From Candidatus Colimorpha enterica (GTDB taxonomy: Bacteria; Bacillota; Clostridia; Oscillospirales; CAG-272), in NCBI GenBank assembly GCA_018065475.1, contig JAGHTD010000002.1:1-7444 (forward strand): DNA of 7,444 nucleotides, written 5' to 3'. A program made the position numbers and the translations under genes. Numbering within the stretch: position 1 is the stretch's first letter; each line of letters opens with the position of its first letter. Below are positions 1-5,350 of the stretch, one piece after another. The notes beneath the pieces were generated by a model. That model was not told where the DNA came from. It ran no database searches and worked only from the letters and a program-made list of their open reading frames with translations.

Positions 1-72
1 CTGCGAAATCAGACCGCATATCCGATCAAAAAATCGGTATGACCTGACTTTTTATATATAAATAATGTTGCG

Positions 73-93
73 AAACCGCGGAAGGCGGTTTTT
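73..93 (+). terminator. Terminator-like hairpin in the left intergenic region
   Basis: AAACCGC (73-79) pairs with GCGGTTT (85-91) around a GGAAG loop, and the plus strand continues with T to position 93. The U-tract is short. It could end a rightward gene whose tail lies in the first 60 bases, since all three plus frames are open at the edge and stop at 40-42, 44 or 58. Alternatively, because it also lies inside the leader of the leftward promoter, it could be a leader structure; on the minus strand it has no U-tract. Its role is undecided. Confidence 0.35.
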
Positions 94-148
94 CGGGCAA
101 AAATCCCCCTGTGCGTTTTAACTGCTTCGGGAAATAAGCCGAGTATAA

Positions 149-177
149 ATTATAGCACATCCGAATAGGCATTTCAA
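149..177 (-). promoter_or_regulatory. Strong leftward sigma-A promoter, divergent from rpsT
   Basis: Read on the minus strand, TTGAAA (172-177) and TATAAT (149-154) are separated by exactly 17 bp, and TGC directly before the -10 gives an extended -10 element. The start point would be near 142. The transcript therefore runs out of the left edge after at least 140 nt. In that leader I find no convincing gene start. An ATG at 19-17 opens a frame to the edge (MRSDFA) but has no good ribosome site. In many Clostridia holA (DNA polymerase III delta subunit) lies divergent from rpsT, so the hidden gene could be holA, but nothing visible proves it. Confidence 0.7.
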
Positions 178-181
178 GTAT

Positions 182-213
182 TTTACAAAAAGTTTATATA
201 CTGTTTACAAAAA
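182..213. repeat. 10-bp direct repeat TTTACAAAAA, 22 bp apart
   Basis: TTTACAAAAA occurs at 182-191 and again at 204-213, a 22-bp period close to two helical turns. It sits between the leftward promoter (149-177) and the rightward rpsT promoter (242-270), in AT-rich DNA that could also act as an UP element for either. It may be a protein-binding site, or chance similarity in low-complexity sequence. Apart from this and the two promoters I see nothing further in the gene-free stretch 1-315. Confidence 0.35.
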
Positions 214-241
214 ATTAACAATTACTTTTTTCGCAAAAGTG

Positions 242-270
242 TTGATTTTTTCTTTGATTTGTGGTATTAT
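242..270 (+). promoter_or_regulatory. rpsT promoter (sigma-A, extended -10)
   Basis: TTGATT (242-247) and TATTAT (265-270) are 17 bp apart, and TGG (262-264) precedes the -10 as an extended element. Transcription would start near 277, giving a leader of about 39 nt that carries the ribosome site GGAGGTGA (302-309). An AT-rich run just upstream could serve as an UP element, as expected for a ribosomal protein gene. Confidence 0.7.
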
Positions 271-315
271 ATTATGCTGTAAGCGAGAATGTTTAAAGTT
301 TGGAGGTGAATCGTT

Positions 316-576
316 TTGCCTAACATCAAATCAGCTAAAAAGCGCGTTTTAGTCAACGAAGCAAAGGCTCTTCAGAACAAGATGGCTAAGTCGGAGCTCA
401 AGACTGTTGTCAAGAAGTTTGAGGCTGCAGTCGCAGCAGGCGATAAGGAAGCAGCAAAAGTTGCTTATGCAGATGTTGTCAAGGAGCTTGATCAGGCAGC
501 TGCAAAGGGTCTTATCCACAAGAACAACGCAGCAAACAAGAAGAGCGAGTACACGATCGCTCTCAACAACCTTTGA
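316..576 (+). CDS. rpsT: 30S ribosomal protein S20
   Basis: This encodes S20, an 86-residue basic protein that binds 16S rRNA early in assembly of the small ribosomal subunit. The start motif MPNIKSAKKRV, the lysine- and alanine-rich helical body and the ending with HKNNAANKKSEYTIALN are typical of bacterial S20, and the length is normal. The start codon is TTG (316-318), fixed by the family N-terminus and by GGAGGTGA seven bases upstream of it. Codon choice (AAG, GCA, GCT, GTT) differs from the GC-rich third positions of the neighbours, as expected for a highly expressed gene. It is monocistronic, with its own promoter (242-270) and terminator (594-625). E. coli rpsT also begins with UUG, and there that codon takes part in autogenous control; the same could apply here, but that is inference. 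Identification is essentially certain. Confidence 0.97.
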   Translation: MPNIKSAKKRVLVNEAKALQNKMAKSELKTVVKKFEAAVAAGDKEAAKVAYADVVKELDQAAAKGLIHKNNAANKKSEYTIALNNL

Positions 577-593
577 TCGGACAGGTATAAATC

Positions 594-625
594 AGGGTCA
601 TTTATTGACCCTTTTTTATTTTTTT
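594..625 (+). terminator. Rho-independent terminator of rpsT
   Basis: GGGTCA (595-600) pairs perfectly with TGACCC (606-611) around the loop TTTAT; A594-T612 can extend the stem. The run T6-A-T7 (612-625) follows. It lies 18 bases after the rpsT stop and directly before the next promoter, so it separates rpsT from the copper genes. Confidence 0.9.
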
Positions 626-626
626 C

Positions 627-655
627 TTGAAATAATCCCTTGTTTATGATATAAT
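627..655 (+). promoter_or_regulatory. Promoter of the copA-pepD unit
   Basis: TTGAAA (627-632) and a perfect TATAAT (650-655) are 17 bp apart, with TGA (647-649) as an extended -10. The start point would be near 662, about 23 nt before the copA start. Such a strong promoter for a metal exporter would normally be held down by a copper repressor. I see no CopY box (TACAnnTGTA) and no clear G-tract palindrome of the CsoR type within 620-684, so the means of control is not visible. Confidence 0.75.
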
Positions 656-684
656 AATATTGTAGCGGAAAGGAGGGAGAACGG

Positions 685-3078
685 ATGAAAACATTCACGG
701 TGGAAGGCATGAGCTGTGCCTCCTGCGTATCGAGAGTGGAAAAAGCCGCTCTGTCTGTCAAAGGCGTGACCTCCGCCTCTGCCTCTCTCCTCACAAACAC
801 CCTCTCCGCAGAGGGCGGACGTGAAGCCGAAATAATCCGTGCGGTAAAGAAGGCCGGCTACAAAGCGTCGGTATCCGACGGAAAAGAGGAGATAAAGGAC
901 GGAACGGGCAGTATCGCCGTGCGTCTGATCCTTTCAGTCGTCCTGCTTCTTCCCCTCTTTTATATCTGCACCCTTCACGGCGCGTTCGGTCTCCCAATAC
1001 CGTTTGACGAAAAGACCGGGGGATATATCCAGCTCGTTCTCTCCCTCGCCGTCATTGCCGTCAATTACGGGATAATGCTCTCGGGGGTGAAAGCTCTCTT
1101 TCACCTTTCCCCGAATATGAACTCTCTCATCGCCGTCGGCTCGCTGTCATCCTTCGGATTCAGCGTATATCTTCTCCTTTCGGGAGAAAATATGCTCTTT
1201 TTCGAGTCCGCCGCGATGATCCCGACCTTTATAAATATAGGAAAGCTGCTCGAATCCACCGCAAAGCGCAGTACCACCGACGCGCTGAGGAAATTGATCT
1301 CCGTCATCCCCTCACGCGCCGTGATAGTCGGCGAAGACGGTACCAAGACCGAGATCCCCGCATCGGAGGTCAAGGTCGGTCAATGCGTCATAGTACGTGC
1401 GGGCGAGTCGGTCCCCGTTGACGGTATCGTCACCGACGGAGTTTCGGCGGTAGATGAATCATCCGTAACCGGAGAATCGCTCCCGAAGGTCAGAGAACCC
1501 GGCGACCGCGTCACGGCGTCCTCCGTCTGCACCGACGGCTGTATCACTGTGTTGGCGGAGCGCACCGGCGACGACACCTCGATCTCTGACGTCGTGCGCC
1601 TCGTCAGCGAAGCGTCGGCATCAAAGGCACCGATAGGCCGCCTCGCCGACAGGATCGCCTCTTGGTTCGTACCTGCCGTAATGCTTCTCGCCCTCCTCAC
1701 GTTCGGTCTGTGGATGATCCTTTCGGGCGACGTATCTAAGGCGCTCTCCTGCGGCGTTTCGGTCCTCGTCGTTTCCTGCCCCTGCGCCCTCGGGCTCGCA
1801 ACTCCCGTTGCGGTAACGGTCGGCTGCGGAAAGGGAGCCGAGAACGGCATACTGTTCAGAAACGCCTCGGTGCTTGAACTGACCGGGAAGGTCGGCACGG
1901 TCATCTGTGACAAGACCGGCACCCTCACCGAGGGAAAGCCGAAGGTCAGAGACGAAATATCGGAAGACGGGCTCTCCGCCCCGATAATGTATTCCCTCGA
2001 GAAGCTCTCCTCGCATCCTCTCGCGAAGGCATACTGCGCCTACGCAGAAGAAAAGGGATCGGAACGGTTTGAAGTCTCCGATTTCAACGTCGCTCCGGGC
2101 GTCGGAGTGAGCGGTACCGTCGGCGGGAAAAGATATTCCGCCGTTTCCCTGCGCCGTGCGGAAGAAAGCGGGCTTGAAGGGGAAATAAAGGCGTTTTGCG
2201 AAAACTGCCGCGAAAACGGCGACAGCGCCGCCGTTCTCTTCCGCGATGACGAGCCGATATATGCGGTCTCCTTCACCGACGGGATAAAGCCCGACAGCAA
2301 AGAGGCGGTCTCGCTCCTCAAAAGGATGGGGGAAAAGGTGTTCCTCCTCAGCGGAGACGGAAAGGCGGCGTCGGAAAACGTCGCGTCGCTCGTCGGGATA
2401 AACCGTGAAAACGTCGTCGCCGACGTCCTCCCGGGCGGAAAAGCCGACGAGGTGAGAAAGCTGAAAGACGAAGCCGTGACCGCGATGGTAGGCGACGGAA
2501 TAAACGACGCTCCCGCCCACGCTACCGCCGACGTGGGCGCGGCGATGGCATCCGGAACCGACATAGCCGGCAACGCCTCGGATATCATCCTCTCGCGTTC
2601 CTCCCTGCGGGATTTTGCGGGCGCGGTCAACCTGTCAAGGATAACCCTGAAAATAATAAAGGAAAATCTGCTCTGGGCGCTGATCTACAATCTGATCGGC
2701 ATACCGATCGCGGCAGGGGCGTTCTCGGGGCTCGGGATTACCCTGAAGCCCGCCTTCTGCGCCCTCACGATGAGCGTCTCGAGCTTCATTGTCGTAACGA
2801 ACGCGCTTAGAATAAGGCGTTTCGACATATACAAACCAATCAGACAAAAAGAAAAACACGTTAAAGGAGATAAGAATATGGAAGTCACGATCAATATCAA
2901 AGGAATGATGTGCCCTCACTGCGAAAAGAGAGTAAAGGACGCCCTCGAAAAATGCCCGCAGGTCGAAAAGGCGGAGGTATCTCACGAAAAAGGCACCGCC
3001 GTCGTCACGCTCAAAAAGGCGGTAGCAGTCGAAAAGCTGAACAGGATCGTCACCGACGCCGGATACGAGGTGATATGA
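685..3078 (+). CDS. copA: Copper-exporting P1B-type ATPase with C-terminal CopZ-like domain
   Basis: A 797-residue inner-membrane pump that uses ATP to export Cu(I). In order: an N-terminal heavy-metal-associated domain with GMSCASC (Cys11, Cys14); membrane helices from about 78 to 187; actuator motif TGES (262-265); metal-site helix with CPC (365-367); phosphorylation motif DKTGT (Asp409); SHP (443-445) and GVG of the nucleotide domain; GDGINDAP (603-610); and the Cu(I)-specific residues YN (668-669) and MSVSS (696-700) in the last two helices. Those last residues and CPC argue for Cu(I) rather than Zn, Cd or Co. The start ATG has GGAGG eight bases upstream. Unusually, the frame does not stop after the final helix (about 708). 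It continues through a lysine-rich linker into a second metal-binding domain, GMMCPHC (Cys743, Cys746), residues 732-797, which has its own ribosome site. The linker DNA is A-rich, unlike the rest of the gene. The gene ends in the start of the peptidase gene. Confidence 0.95.
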   Translation: MKTFTVEGMSCASCVSRVEKAALSVKGVTSASASLLTNTLSAEGGREAEIIRAVKKAGYKASVSDGKEEIKDGTGSIAVRLILSVVLLLPLFYICTLHGAFGLPIPFDEKTGGYIQLVLSLAVIAVNYGIMLSGVKALFHLSPNMNSLIAVGSLSSFGFSVYLLLSGENMLFFESAAMIPTFINIGKLLESTAKRSTTDALRKLISVIPSRAVIVGEDGTKTEIPASEVKVGQCVIVRAGESVPVDGIVTDGVSAVDESSVTGESLPKVREPGDRVTASSVCTDGCITVLAERTGDDTSISDVVRLVSEASASKAPIGRLADRIASWFVPAVMLLALLTFGLWMILSGDVSKALSCGVSVLVVSCPCALGLATPVAVTVGCGKGAENGILFRNASVLELTGKVGTVICDKTGTLTEGKPKVRDEISEDGLSAPIMYSLEKLSSHPLAKAYCAYAEEKGSERFEVSDFNVAPGVGVSGTVGGKRYSAVSLRRAEESGLEGEIKAFCENCRENGDSAAVLFRDDEPIYAVSFTDGIKPDSKEAVSLLKRMGEKVFLLSGDGKAASENVASLVGINRENVVADVLPGGKADEVRKLKDEAVTAMVGDGINDAPAHATADVGAAMASGTDIAGNASDIILSRSSLRDFAGAVNLSRITLKIIKENLLWALIYNLIGIPIAAGAFSGLGITLKPAFCALTMSVSSFIVVTNALRIRRFDIYKPIRQKEKHVKGDKNMEVTINIKGMMCPHCEKRVKDALEKCPQVEKAEVSHEKGTAVVTLKKAVAVEKLNRIVTDAGYEVI
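2863..2880 (+). promoter_or_regulatory. Internal ribosome binding site and ATG inside copA
   Basis: AAAGGAG (2863-2869) lies eight bases before the ATG at 2878-2880, as good a ribosome site as any in the window, yet it is inside the copA frame. The surrounding A-rich stretch (about 2829-2877) looks like an intergenic region between two genes rather than coding sequence. In the -1 frame a TAA stands at 2862-2864, exactly where an upstream gene would be expected to stop. Confidence 0.75.
2878..3078 (+). CDS. copZ: CopZ-like copper chaperone (in frame with copA)
   Basis: Residues 732-797 of the copA frame form a complete heavy-metal-associated domain of 66 residues, the usual size of free CopZ. 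It begins MEVTINIKGMMCPHCEKRV and ends DAGYEVI. Cys12 and Cys15 of the short form would bind Cu(I) in the cytoplasm and pass it to the pump. The good ribosome site at 2863-2869 suggests that it is translated separately, whether or not the full fusion is also made. Free chaperone next to copA is the usual arrangement in Bacillota. Related logic exists in E. coli, where copA yields a short chaperone by programmed frameshifting; here the likely route is internal initiation. Free protein production is inferred, not shown. Confidence 0.7.
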   Translation: MEVTINIKGMMCPHCEKRVKDALEKCPQVEKAEVSHEKGTAVVTLKKAVAVEKLNRIVTDAGYEVI

Positions 3079-4511
3079 TGGAATACTGCGAACTTGAACC
3101 GAAAAAGGTCTTTGAATATTTCGCCCTTCTCTGCTCCGTTCCCCACGGCTCGGGAAACACCGATAAGATCGCCGATCTCTGCGTCGCTTTCGCGAAGGAA
3201 AGATCTCTGAAATACGTCCGTGACGGTCTCAACAACGTCATCATCTTCAAGGACGGGACGAAGGGCCGCGAGGATCACGAGCCCGTGATAATACAGGGTC
3301 ACCTCGACATGGTCTGCGCAAAGGCGGAAGGTTCCGACGCGGATATGGCGAACGACGGGATAACCCTCGTCGTTGACGGCGACCGTCTCCGTGCCGACGG
3401 CACCTCGATGGGAGGCGACAACTGCCTCGGCGTCGCAATGGCGCTCGCCCTCCTCGATTCCTCCGATATACCTCATCCTCCGCTCGAGTGTGTTTTCACG
3501 ACCGACGAGGAGACGGGGATGTTCGGCGCCGCAGGGCTTGACGTTTCGCCTCTGAAGGGCAGACGCATGCTCAACGTCGATTCCGAGGGCGATACCTTCA
3601 CCGTCGGATGCGCCGGAGGACTGAGGATCAACTGCACCGCCGACGTCACCCCGACCGATGCGGAAGGAAAGAGAAAGAGGATCACCGTAAACGGTCTGAA
3701 AGGCGGTCACTCGGGCGCCGAGATCAACTGCGGACGTGCTTCCGCCAACAAGCTCCTTGCCCGTATCCTTCATCTTCTCACCCACAGATACGGCGACGAT
3801 ATTGCGGTCGCGGAGCTTCACGGCGGTCAGTTCGACAACGTGATCACCCCCTTCGCATACGCCGAGATAATTCTTCCGGAATGGGAAGAGGACACTCTCA
3901 CTGAGCACGTAAACGAGATAGGCGATATGCTGAAAGCCGAATGCGCGGCGACCGACCCCAACGTCACTCTTTCGCTGACGGAAGGCACCTCGGTCTCTCC
4001 CGCTCTTGACTGCGACGGCGTTCTCGACCTGCTCTATTCCCTCCCGCAGGGAGTACAGGGCATGAGCTTCACTATGCCCGGACTCGTCGAGACCTCCTGC
4101 AACCTCGGCGTCGTTTCGCTCACCGCCGACGGCTTCAGGTGCAGTCTTTCGGTCAGATCGTCGGTCGCTTCAAAGAAGGAAGAACTTGCCGGCGTCATCG
4201 AGACGCTGATGGCGTCCTTCGGCTGTGACTTCACCGAGTCCGGCGACTACCCCGGCTGGGAATACTCCCCCGTTTCGCCTCTCCGTGACGTGATCACCTA
4301 ACTATTTAAGATGCATAACGGCAGGGACGCAAAGGTCGAAGCCATCCACGCCGGGCTCGAATGCGGTTTCTTCTCGTCGAAGATCCCGGGGCTCGACTGC
4401 GTTTCGTTCGGTCCCGATCTCCGCGACATCCATACCTGCAATGAAAGCGTCGGCACCGCCTCGGTGGGAAGAATGTACGACCTCATAAAGGCAACTCTCG
4501 CAAGACTTTGA
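3078..4511 (+). pseudogene. pepD: PepD-type M20C dipeptidase, interrupted by an in-frame TAA
   Basis: A cytosolic di-zinc aminoacyl-histidine dipeptidase (Xaa-His, carnosine-type) of family M20C. Ignoring one stop it would be 477 residues, close to the 485 of E. coli PepD. Metal-site residues are present: GHLDM (His75, Asp77), GGDN (Asp114), TTDEETG (Glu144, Glu145) and NVDSE (Asp168), each five less than the known PepD positions. The lid domain follows from about residue 185 to 380. A TAA at 4299-4301 (codon 408) stops the frame after SPLRDVIT, and the same frame resumes with KVEAIHAGLECG and the final zinc ligand His452 (IHTCNE). The spacing between SPLRD and KVEA is that of intact relatives as I recall them, so the change looks like a single-codon substitution. 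The 407-residue product would lack a metal ligand and should be inactive. Start: ATG 3078 has GAGG seven bases upstream; ATG 3075, overlapping the copA stop as ATGA, is the alternative. Translation is probably coupled to copA. Confidence 0.85.
4302..4511 (+). other. C-terminal pepD remnant after the stop
   Basis: This in-frame segment encodes the last 69 residues of the dipeptidase, including AIHAGLECG, LDCVSFGPD and the putative last zinc ligand in IHTCNE. The first ATG after the stop is at 4311, but no ribosome site precedes it, so separate translation is unlikely. The motif that usually reads HTP or HSP followed by an acidic pair is HTCNE here, which may be normal divergence or early decay. 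Confidence 0.75.
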
Positions 4512-4527
4512 TAAAAAAGCCAAAAAA

Positions 4528-4550
4528 AGACGCCTTTTCGGGCGTTTGTT
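4528..4550 (+). terminator. Probable terminator after pepD
   Basis: ACGCC (4530-4534) pairs with GGCGT (4541-4545) around TTTTCG; A4528-T4547 and a G-T pair can lengthen the stem to seven. It is preceded by an A-run and followed by only TTTGTT, so it is of moderate strength. It starts 17 bases after the pepD stop and stands before the promoter of the next unit. Confidence 0.6.
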
Positions 4551-4580
4551 CACACCACCGTCACATTTTTGATGTATAAT
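4549..4580 (+). promoter_or_regulatory. Likely promoter of the two-component operon
   Basis: A perfect TATAAT lies at 4575-4580, with TG immediately before it. No good -35 is found at 16-18 bp. The best match, TTCACA (4549-4554), is 20 bp away. This is what a promoter that needs an activator, such as an autoregulating response regulator, often looks like. Transcription would start near 4587, giving a leader of about 48 nt. Confidence 0.5.
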
Positions 4581-4590
4581 TATGAATATA

Positions 4591-4604
4591 GTCAAAGGTT
4601 TGAC
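4591..4604. repeat. Palindrome GTCAAA-GG-TTTGAC just after the -10
   Basis: Perfect 6-bp arms (4591-4596 and 4599-4604) are separated by two bases. The centre lies about 10 bp after the expected transcription start, a typical place for a repressor operator. With a 2-nt gap it is too tight to be a good RNA hairpin with full arms. OmpR-type regulators usually bind direct repeats, so a different dimeric regulator is more likely if the site is real. Confidence 0.45.
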
Positions 4605-4634
4605 GAACTTAACAATTGTAAAGGAGATATAATT

Positions 4635-5342
4635 ATGAAAATACTTGTTGTTGATGACGAGCTTGCTATCTGCGACCTCCTGAAACTTTACTTTGAAAAA
4701 GAGGGCTACGAGGTCAAATACGCCAACGACGGCGCAGAGGGCGTCACCGCCTTCAAGGCGTTCAACCCCGACATCGTTCTTCTCGACATCATGCTTCCCA
4801 AAAAAGACGGCTGGCAGGTCTGCCGTGAGATCAGAGAGACCTCGTCAAAGCCGATCATTATGATCACCGCAAAGGGCGACACCTTCGACAAGGTGCTCGG
4901 CCTTGAGCTCGGCGCAGACGATTTCGTCGTCAAGCCCTTCGATATGAAAGAGCTTTCGGCGCGCGTCAAGGCCGTCCTCCGCCGTTCGTCCTCCGCTTCG
5001 GCTTCCGACGAAGAGGACGAGGTCATCCGCTTCGAGAACCTCGAGATCAGCCGTGTGAAGTACGAGCTTCGCTTGAACGGCAAATCCGTTGACGTTCCTC
5101 CGAAGGAGCATGAGCTTCTCTACTTCCTCGCTTCCAACAGCGACCACGTCTTCACCCGCGATCAGCTTCTCGACAAGGTATGGGGCTTCGACTATCTCGG
5201 CGACTCCCGCACCGTTGACGTACACGTAAAACGTCTCCGCGAAAAGCTCGACGGCGTTTCCGACAAGTGGGTGCTCAAGACCGTCTGGGGCGTCGGCTAC
5301 AAGTTCGAGGTCCTCAACGAGAACGATAAAGCCAACGGCTGA
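4635..5342 (+). CDS. OmpR/PhoB-family response regulator
   Basis: A 235-residue cytoplasmic DNA-binding regulator, partner of the kinase that follows. The receiver domain (about 1-118) has the acidic pocket Asp7, Asp8, Glu9, the phosphorylation site Asp51 in LLDIMLP, the switch residue Thr78 in MITAK and Lys100 in VVKPFD. A Ser/Ala/acid-rich linker (118-129) leads to a winged-helix domain (about 130-227) with the recognition region RTVDVHVKRLREKL and the ending WGVGYKFE. The start ATG is chosen because MKILVVDDE begins the family fold and AAAGGAG lies eight bases before it; an upstream in-frame ATG at 4569 would precede the likely transcription start. Target genes cannot be read from the sequence. 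The neighbouring copper genes have their own promoter, so a role in copper sensing should not be assumed. Confidence 0.95.
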   Translation: MKILVVDDELAICDLLKLYFEKEGYEVKYANDGAEGVTAFKAFNPDIVLLDIMLPKKDGWQVCREIRETSSKPIIMITAKGDTFDKVLGLELGADDFVVKPFDMKELSARVKAVLRRSSSASASDEEDEVIRFENLEISRVKYELRLNGKSVDVPPKEHELLYFLASNSDHVFTRDQLLDKVWGFDYLGDSRTVDVHVKRLREKLDGVSDKWVLKTVWGVGYKFEVLNENDKANG

Positions 5343-5350
5343 CACGCCGT
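5335..5350 (+). promoter_or_regulatory. Hairpin over the regulator-kinase junction
   Basis: ACGGC (5335-5339) pairs with GCCGT (5346-5350) around TGACAC. The loop contains the stop codon of the regulator gene and the stem ends right at the kinase ATG (5351). No ribosome site of normal strength is visible before that ATG. Together this suggests that the kinase is translated mainly by ribosomes that have just finished the regulator and opened the stem, keeping kinase levels low relative to the regulator. Confidence 0.45.

Noticed and set aside
26..100. Possible 24-residue leader peptide on the minus strand (TTG at 100-98, after AGGGGGA)
   Set aside because: The ribosome site is only three bases from the start codon, the codon is weak and the peptide shows no regulatory codon run.
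71..120. Similarity of minus-strand CGCACAGGG to the start of a c-di-GMP-I riboswitch
   Set aside because: The second conserved block (GGGACGCAAAGCC type) and the tetraloop helices are not present; the match is a short coincidence.
627..684. Copper-responsive operator at the copA promoter
   Set aside because: I looked for the CopY box TACAnnTGTA and for CsoR-like G/C-tract palindromes and found none that hold up.
1621..2520. Long minus-strand open frame (299 codons) opposite copA
   Set aside because: It mirrors the GC-biased codons of a certain gene, has no family motifs and no ribosome site that stands out; it is a shadow frame.
2910..3074. Upstream extension of the peptidase frame starting at 2910
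   Set aside because: The added residues are Arg/Lys-rich out-of-frame readings of the CopZ domain. The PepD family start fits the ATG at 3075/3078 with GAGG upstream.
2982..3908. Long minus-strand open frame (308 codons) opposite pepD
   Set aside because: Same reason: it lies opposite clear M20C coding sequence with catalytic motifs and has low-complexity composition of its own.
4299..4301. Recoding of TAA as a sense codon
   Set aside because: TAA also ends the kinase gene six bases before a strong terminator, and other genes stop with TGA, so the standard bacterial code is in use.
4600..4633. Second promoter TTGACG / TATAAT before the regulator gene
   Set aside because: The spacer is 22 bp and the TATAAT overlaps the ribosome site, so it cannot drive the gene that starts at 4635.
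4569..4634. Earlier ATG for the response regulator at 4569
   Set aside because: It would add 22 residues before the receiver fold, overlaps the -10 element and has no ribosome site; ATG 4635 has AAAGGAG at proper distance.
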